Part shown: positions 58,912 through 64,000 of the stretch, one piece after another
How the letters are laid out: the number at the start of each line of letters is the position of its first letter
Position numbering within the stretch: the first letter of the stretch is position 1
DNA from: Bacteroidales bacterium UBA7009
GTDB lineage: Bacteria > Bacteroidota > Bacteroidia > Bacteroidales > Paludibacteraceae
Assembly: GCA_002449665.1 (NCBI GenBank)
Contig: DJXH01000058.1
Location: 9,999-73,998 of the forward strand
Direction: 5' to 3'
DNA: 64,000 nucleotides
Made by a program: the position numbers and the translations under genes
The notes under the pieces: generated by a model
The model's database searches: none
Told to the model about the DNA's origin: nothing
The model's input: the letters and a program-made list of their open reading frames with translations, nothing else

Positions 58912-59822
58912 ATATGGACACAGCCTACCACATACCCGCATTGCTGACAGAGACAATAGACAGCCTTAACATCACCCCTGACGGCACATACATAGACCTC
59001 ACTTTCGGCGGGGGCGGGCACAGCCGCGCCATACTTGACAAAATAACGGGCAAAGGCAAACTGTATAGTTTAGACCAAGACATAGATGCCTACAACAACG
59101 TTCTTGCCACGAAAGACAATCCCTTTATGAGCAATCCTCGCTGGCAGTTTGTACACGGCAATTTCCGCTACCTGAGTCAGTTTGCCGACTACTACGGCAT
59201 TGCCGGCGCAGATGGGATATTAGCCGACCTCGGTGTCAGTTTTCATCATTTTGACACAGCCGAGCGCGGTTTTTCTTTTCGTTTTGACGGTGCACTTGAT
59301 ATGCGTATGAACCGCAGCGGCGGACAGACGGCAGCAGACATAATAAACACATACGAAGAGCAACAACTCGCCACCGTACTCTACACCTACGGCGAGATAA
59401 AATCCGCAAGAGCCATAGCACGCCGCATCTGCGAGGCACGACAGAAACAGCCTGTCACGACCACAGAACAACTTGCGGCAATAGCAGGAGAAGACAAAAA
59501 ACTGCTCACACTCGTCTTCCAAGCCCTGCGTATTGAGGTGAACGACGAACTCGGTGCACTGCGTGAGATGCTCCTCTCGTCGCTTTCGCTGCTCAAACAG
59601 GGCGGACGTATCGCCATACTGACCTACCACTCGCTTGAAGACCGCATAGTGAAGAACTTCCTGCGCTCGGGCAACCTCGAAGGAGAGATAGAAAAGGACT
59701 TCTACGGCAATCCGCTGACACCATTCACTATTATAGAAAAAGGTCTGACCGCAAAGAAAGAAGAAGTGGAAAGAAACCCGCGCTCAAGAAGCGCCAAACT
59801 GCGCGTGGCTGAAAAGAAATAA
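58908..59822 (+). CDS. rsmH: 16S rRNA (cytosine-1402-N4) methyltransferase
   Basis: A 304-residue RsmH (MraW). The SAM-binding motif is YIDLTFGGGGHSRAIL (about 28-43), followed by ADGILADLGVSFHHFD (the signature around residue 105), the helical insert, and LTYHSLEDRIVKNFLR near the C-terminus. It methylates N4 of C1402 in 16S rRNA. The start ATG overlaps the mraZ stop (ATGA); a second ATG at 58914 is possible. Confidence 0.96.
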   Translation: MNMDTAYHIPALLTETIDSLNITPDGTYIDLTFGGGGHSRAILDKITGKGKLYSLDQDIDAYNNVLATKDNPFMSNPRWQFVHGNFRYLSQFADYYGIAGADGILADLGVSFHHFDTAERGFSFRFDGALDMRMNRSGGQTAADIINTYEEQQLATVLYTYGEIKSARAIARRICEARQKQPVTTTEQLAAIAGEDKKLLTLVFQALRIEVNDELGALREMLLSSLSLLKQGGRIAILTYHSLEDRIVKNFLRSGNLEGEIEKDFYGNPLTPFTIIEKGLTAKKEEVERNPRSRSAKLRVAEKK

Positions 59823-59834
59823 GTGCAAATCGCT

Positions 59835-60143
59835 ATGAAAATAAGGCTGCAAGAAATATTAAACGGTCAGATACTGACACGAGATACGCTGAAAAAGCAA
59901 TACAAACTGATAGGTTTGGCTGCTCTGCTGCTTGTTGTATATATCTACGCCGGCTACTACGCACAGACCCAGTTCGGCCGTATGACCCAAATGCAAAAAG
60001 AACTGAAAGAAGCAGAATACGAATTGCAAACACTGCAAAGCGAACTGACAGAGATCACCAAGCAATCGGCTCTTGCGGACGAACTGAAGAAACGCGACAG
60101 CAAAGTCAAAGAAAGCACACAATCCCCTAAAAGAATAAGATAA
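59835..60143 (+). CDS. FtsL-like cell division protein
   Basis: A 102-residue bitopic protein: a short cytoplasmic N-terminus, one membrane segment (about residues 25-43, IGLAALLLVVYIYAGYYA), then a coiled-coil region (QMQKELKEAEYELQTLQSELTEITK). Size, topology and place between rsmH and ftsI mark it as the FtsL of the divisome, which bridges FtsB/FtsQ and FtsWI. Sequence identity is low in this family, hence no symbol. ATG 59835 is preferred over GTG 59823. Confidence 0.82.
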   Translation: MKIRLQEILNGQILTRDTLKKQYKLIGLAALLLVVYIYAGYYAQTQFGRMTQMQKELKEAEYELQTLQSELTEITKQSALADELKKRDSKVKESTQSPKRIR

Positions 60144-60144
60144 G

Positions 60145-61971
60145 ATGTCGGAAGTGGTAAAAAATACGGTTATTCGCTTTGCGCTGCTTTTTCTGCTTAT
60201 CACGGCGGGGTTCATTGGTGTGATTATACAGATACTCTATCTTCAACATTCAGATGCTGTAAAAAAAGACTTGACTCCGGTAGCAAACAATCAGGTCAAA
60301 GTGAACCAGCCTATCAAGCCCAATCGCGGCAACATACTTGATGCAAACGGCTATTTGTTAGCCTCGAGTATGCCGCAGTATTACGTCTTTATGGACACTC
60401 GTATAGAAGCCCTTCACAAAGATAACGGAGCCTTATACAAAGAGTATGCCGACTCTATAGCCGAGGGCTTGAGCGAGATTATGGGCGATGTACCTGCCGC
60501 GGAATACCGCAGGCGTATGGACAACGCCTTCTACGGCAACAACGGCAAGGGGACAAACTTTCGCATTTGCAAGCGACGTGTCAATTTTTTGGAGAGGAAA
60601 AAAATAGAGCAACTTCCGTTAGTCAAAGAAAAATACTATCGCAGCGGATTTATATATGAGGATGCTCACATACGCTTAAAGCCTTTCGGAAGTTTGGCAG
60701 GTCGTACCATAGGGGGCATAGATGCCACAACCGGCGTGGGGATATATGGATTGGAAAAAAGTTTTGAGACCTACCTCAAAGGCGAAGAAGGTATAGCAAC
60801 GAAACAGAAAGTGGGCGGAAGGTGGGAGTTCGTCCCCGAAGAAGAAGCTGTTGACGGCTGCAATGTGCATACCACTCTCGATGCCGAACTGATAGATATA
60901 TGCGAGGCGGCACTGCGTCAAAGGTTAGACTTAACGCAAGCCGACTGGGGCTGCTGCATACTGATGGAAACACATACGGGCGAAGTAAAAGCCGTGTGCA
61001 ACCTCGACAAGACCGAAGACGGATACAGCGAGCGTATGAACCACGCCGTCATTCGTGTCGAACCAGGCTCAACGTTCAAGACTATCAGTCTGATGGCAGC
61101 ACTTGATGACGGCAAGATAAGTCTGTATGATACCATACGTGTACATCGCAACGGCTGGGAATTCTTCGGCTCAAGGCACACCGACTCCCACCCTAAAGAT
61201 ACCGCCTATACCGTCCGCAGTGCACTCGCCGTATCAAGCAACATAGCCTTTGCCAAGATGATAACGGAGAGTTATGAGAAGAAAGCGAAAAAGTTTGTGG
61301 ACAAACTGCAACGTATGGGTATATGCGACGGTTTTGAATGTGAAATCCCCGGTTCCACTCCCCCACGCATAGACGTTCCCAAAGATGCCGTTACTCTTTC
61401 AAAGATGTCATACGGCTACTCGGTTGAACTCAGTCCCATGCAGATAATCGCCTTCTACAACGCCATTGCCAACGATGGGAGAATGGTACGCCCGATGCTC
61501 GTTAGAAACATAGAGCGCGACGGCGAGATAATCAAAGCGTGGGAAACGGAGACTATAAAAGGCAGTATATGCAGCCAAAGCGCGCTACGGGACGTCAAAG
61601 CCGCACTGCACGATGTAGTATGGGACAACAACCTCGGTACGGCTGCCGTACTCAAGTGGAATGGCAAGATCGTCCGCCGTAAGGCTCAGAGCGACTTAGT
61701 TTCCATAGCGGGCAAAACAGGAACGGCGCAGATTCTTGAAAACGGCAGATACCAACGATATAAACACCGTATAACGTTCGTTGGCTATTTCCCGGAAGAG
61801 AACCCCGAATATACTTGCCTTTGTATGATCAACCACCCTGCCAACTACCCTGCCTACGACGCTGGAGGCGACTGCGGAACCGTAGTAAGACAGATAGCAG
61901 AGAAGACAATGGCATACGTCGGCGAATACAGGTGGACCGACGGACAATGGGTGTGGACAAAACGCAGATAA
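60145..61971 (+). CDS. ftsI: Septal peptidoglycan transpeptidase (PBP3/FtsI type)
   Basis: A 608-residue class B penicillin-binding protein. One N-terminal membrane segment (about 10-32) precedes the dimerisation domain (PIKPNRGNILDANGYLLASS, about 52-71) and the transpeptidase domain with the three catalytic motifs: EPGSTFK (Ser-x-x-Lys), SSN (in VSSNIAFAKM) and AGKTGTAQ (KTG). It cross-links septal peptidoglycan with FtsW. The C-terminus ends shortly after the transpeptidase domain without PASTA repeats. It lies 1 nt from the end of the ftsL-like gene. Confidence 0.95.
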   Translation: MSEVVKNTVIRFALLFLLITAGFIGVIIQILYLQHSDAVKKDLTPVANNQVKVNQPIKPNRGNILDANGYLLASSMPQYYVFMDTRIEALHKDNGALYKEYADSIAEGLSEIMGDVPAAEYRRRMDNAFYGNNGKGTNFRICKRRVNFLERKKIEQLPLVKEKYYRSGFIYEDAHIRLKPFGSLAGRTIGGIDATTGVGIYGLEKSFETYLKGEEGIATKQKVGGRWEFVPEEEAVDGCNVHTTLDAELIDICEAALRQRLDLTQADWGCCILMETHTGEVKAVCNLDKTEDGYSERMNHAVIRVEPGSTFKTISLMAALDDGKISLYDTIRVHRNGWEFFGSRHTDSHPKDTAYTVRSALAVSSNIAFAKMITESYEKKAKKFVDKLQRMGICDGFECEIPGSTPPRIDVPKDAVTLSKMSYGYSVELSPMQIIAFYNAIANDGRMVRPMLVRNIERDGEIIKAWETETIKGSICSQSALRDVKAALHDVVWDNNLGTAAVLKWNGKIVRRKAQSDLVSIAGKTGTAQILENGRYQRYKHRITFVGYFPEENPEYTCLCMINHPANYPAYDAGGDCGTVVRQIAEKTMAYVGEYRWTDGQWVWTKRR

Positions 61972-61995
61972 GAAACACTTTAACAACATACAGAT

Positions 61996-63432
61996 ATGAT
62001 ACTTTCCGCTCTACTTAAAGCCATACAGCCGCAGCGTATTGCAGGCAACACAGACATAGAAATAACAGGCATTGAGTTTGACTCGCGCCTCATCAAACAC
62101 GGCAACCTCTTCGTTGCCACACGCGGCACAGCAGTGGACGGACATACGTTCATCGCCTCTGCGGCAGAGAAAGGTGCGACGGCGTTCGTTGTAGAAGAGA
62201 TGCCTGAGCACACCTACAACGGCTGCTACATACTCGTGCGCAACTCGCAGGAAGCGTTAGGTTTGCTCGCTTCAGAGTGGTATGGCAATCCCTCGCGCCA
62301 GCTTACTCTCGTGGGCGTTACCGGCACCAACGGCAAGACCACCATAGCCACACTGCTGTGGAAACTTACACGTGCACTCGGACACAAGGCGGGACTGCTC
62401 TCCACCGTCTGCAACTACATCGAAGACACTGCCGTACCTGCCACCCACACCACTCCCGATGCTCTTGAACTGAACTCACTGCTCCGCCGTATGGCGGATG
62501 CAGGATGCAAGTACACTTTTATGGAAGTGTCGTCCCACGCCATTGCCCAAGAGCGTATTGCCGGACTTGATTTCAACGGCGGGATTTTCACCAACCTGAC
62601 GCGCGACCATATTGACTTCCACAAGACGTTTGACAACTACCGCGACACCAAAAAACGTTTCTTTGACAACCTGCCGCGAACGGCCTTTGCCGTCACCAAC
62701 AAAGACGACAAGAACGGTCTGGTTATGGTACAAAACACCAAAGCCGCTATTCATACCTACTCCACCCGCTCGCTTGCAGACTACCAAGCTACTATACTCG
62801 AAGAAGGCTTTGACGGTATGCTGCTCAATATCAACCGCCGTGAGGTGTTCGTACCTCTCGTAGGTCGCTTTAATGTAAGCAACCTGCTCGCCATATACGG
62901 AGCCGCTGTCAATCTCGGTTTAGGCGAAGACGAGGTGCTGCGCATACTCTCTACGCTCACTCCCGTCAATGGTCGGTTTGAGACCATCCGCAGCCCGAAA
63001 GGCTGGACTGCCATTGTCGATTACGCTCACACACCCGATGCAGTGGAGAACGTGATAAGCACCATAAACGAGATAAAACGCGGAAAACTTATAACTGTGG
63101 TCGGCTGCGGTGGCAACCGCGACAAAGGTAAACGACCGATGATGGCACAGATAGCCAAACGCGGCAGCGAACAACTCATTCTCACCTCCGACAACCCCCG
63201 CGATGAAGAGCCCGCAGACATACTGAACGATATGAAAGCAGGACTGACGGAAGACGAACTGCGCTCCACCTTGGTCATAGAAGACCGAGCCGCTGCTATA
63301 CAGACAGCCTGCACACTGGCAAGCAAAGATGACGTTATCCTCATCGCCGGCAAGGGACACGAGGACTATCAGATAATAAAAGGCGTTAAACACCACTTTG
63401 ACGACCACGAACAAGTACGTAAATACATCTAA
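61996..63432 (+). CDS. murE: UDP-MurNAc-tripeptide synthetase MurE (meso-diaminopimelate adding)
   Basis: A 478-residue Mur ligase. ATP-binding GTNGKTT is at 110-116, the central domain contains FMEVSSHAI and TNLTRDHIDFH (carbamylated-Lys and metal region), and the C-terminal domain includes the motif DNPR at 399-402, which selects meso-diaminopimelate rather than lysine as the added amino acid. Acts in the cytoplasm to add the third residue of the peptidoglycan stem peptide. mraY follows 2 nt later. Confidence 0.96.
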   Translation: MILSALLKAIQPQRIAGNTDIEITGIEFDSRLIKHGNLFVATRGTAVDGHTFIASAAEKGATAFVVEEMPEHTYNGCYILVRNSQEALGLLASEWYGNPSRQLTLVGVTGTNGKTTIATLLWKLTRALGHKAGLLSTVCNYIEDTAVPATHTTPDALELNSLLRRMADAGCKYTFMEVSSHAIAQERIAGLDFNGGIFTNLTRDHIDFHKTFDNYRDTKKRFFDNLPRTAFAVTNKDDKNGLVMVQNTKAAIHTYSTRSLADYQATILEEGFDGMLLNINRREVFVPLVGRFNVSNLLAIYGAAVNLGLGEDEVLRILSTLTPVNGRFETIRSPKGWTAIVDYAHTPDAVENVISTINEIKRGKLITVVGCGGNRDKGKRPMMAQIAKRGSEQLILTSDNPRDEEPADILNDMKAGLTEDELRSTLVIEDRAAAIQTACTLASKDDVILIAGKGHEDYQIIKGVKHHFDDHEQVRKYI

Positions 63433-63434
63433 AT

Positions 63435-64000
63435 ATGCTATACTCTTTATTCAACTGGCTGCAAAGCGAATACGGGCATATAGCCGGTATCGGACTTTGG
63501 CAATACATCTCTTTCCGCGCTATCGTAGCGGGAGTAATCGCTCTTATCGCGGCTATGTGGTCGGGCAAACATTTTATAGCCCTGCTCCGCCGCAAACATA
63601 TAAGCGAGACACAACGCGACGAGAAGACAGACCCCTTTAACACGAAAAAAGTCGGCGTTCCTACTATGGGCGGCATAGTCATCATCTTCGCCGTACTCGT
63701 TGCCGTACTGCTGATGGGCAAACTGAGCAATGTCTATCTTCTGCTTATGATTACGACCACCATGCTGCTCGGTGCGCTCGGCTTTGCAGACGACTATATA
63801 AAGACCTTCCGCAAGAACAAAGACGGTCTGAACGGCTGGATAAAAATAGCGGGACAGGTGGTACTTGGTCTGATAGTAGGTCTGACTCTCCGCTATGCCC
63901 CCACTGCCGTTATGAACGAGACGGTAGAGGTGAGGCAAGTCATATACAGCGACCACCCACGTACCTTTGAGACTGACTTTGTAGGCGAAGAGATTATAAA
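63435..64000 (+). CDS. mraY: Phospho-MurNAc-pentapeptide translocase MraY, N-terminal part (cut by window end)
   Basis: The frame opens with ATG 63435 and runs to the window end (about 188 residues). It shows the MraY signatures: KKVGVPTMGGIVII (about 72-85) and LGALGFADDYIKTFRKNKDGLNGW (about 112-135) with the two catalytic Asp residues, between several membrane segments. The enzyme transfers phospho-MurNAc-pentapeptide to undecaprenyl phosphate to make lipid I. The extra periplasmic stretch starting near residue 160 is usual for Bacteroidota MraY. Confidence 0.95.
   Translation, partial: MLYSLFNWLQSEYGHIAGIGLWQYISFRAIVAGVIALIAAMWSGKHFIALLRRKHISETQRDEKTDPFNTKKVGVPTMGGIVIIFAVLVAVLLMGKLSNVYLLLMITTTMLLGALGFADDYIKTFRKNKDGLNGWIKIAGQVVLGLIVGLTLRYAPTAVMNETVEVRQVIYSDHPRTFETDFVGEEII

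Noticed and set aside
1..64000. Insertion sequences, prophage genes or CRISPR arrays
   Set aside because: I found no transposase, phage structural gene or regularly spaced identical repeats; the repeats seen are all inside coding modules.

Overview
The window reads as chromosome of a member of the Bacteroidota, most likely order Bacteroidales. The evidence is a fused SecDF, the type IX secretion (T9SS) outer-membrane translocon SprA, adjacent deoxynucleoside kinase paralogues, and repeated use of the phylum-specific promoter pattern (TTG or TTTG, about 20 nt, then TAnnTTTG). The species cannot be named from the sequence. The genes are dense and mostly housekeeping, with two accessory regions: a restriction-modification (R-M) cassette at about 1.45-4.39 kb and a secreted starch-degradation cluster at about 24.5-37.7 kb.

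Layout. 1-650: 5' part of secDF on the minus strand. 820-5055: two deoxynucleoside kinase paralogues flanking an AT-rich, three-gene R-M system (methyltransferase, nuclease, methyltransferase). 5057-8397: Xer-type recombinase, ribosome hibernation factor, secreted thioredoxin, cation/proton antiporter. 8468-21109: ruvA, the 2498-residue sprA, a NadR-like kinase-fold protein, rpe, a short comEC, xseA and a ComEA-like helix-hairpin-helix protein, all on the plus strand. 21115-24058: membrane lipoprotein and pnp on the minus strand. 24313-24386: tRNA-Asp, followed by a long inverted repeat that can terminate transcription both ways. 24453-37692: six minus-strand genes for secreted proteins (three GH13 alpha-amylase-family enzymes and three carbohydrate-binding-type proteins) with one clear promoter in front of the first gene. 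37815-43072: comF, uvrA, rlmI-like methyltransferase and an RNase D-like exonuclease on the minus strand. 43147-45872: membrane LytTR regulator, upp, VanZ-like protein and dprA. 45906-52678: cls, GT2 glycosyltransferase, hpt-like phosphoribosyltransferase, SDR and M16 protease on the minus strand. 52938-58109: a 1723-residue repeat-rich surface protein. 58450-64000: start of the division and cell-wall (dcw) cluster: mraZ, rsmH, ftsL-like, ftsI, murE, mraY (cut by the window end).

How the parts fit. SprA would form the T9SS outer-membrane channel. All six starch-cluster proteins and the 1723-residue protein have a Sec signal peptide and a short conserved C-terminal tail, so they look like a T9SS-exported, cell-surface or released starch-degrading set working without SusC/SusD in this window. 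The tails come in two architectures carrying the same two short motifs in opposite order, which I consider the most interesting observation here. ComEC, ComEA-like, ComF and DprA are all present but scattered, consistent with a DNA-uptake capacity. Several genes (rpe, the first kinase, the LytTR regulator) have the promoter -7 box so close to the start codon that leaderless or nearly leaderless mRNAs are predicted.
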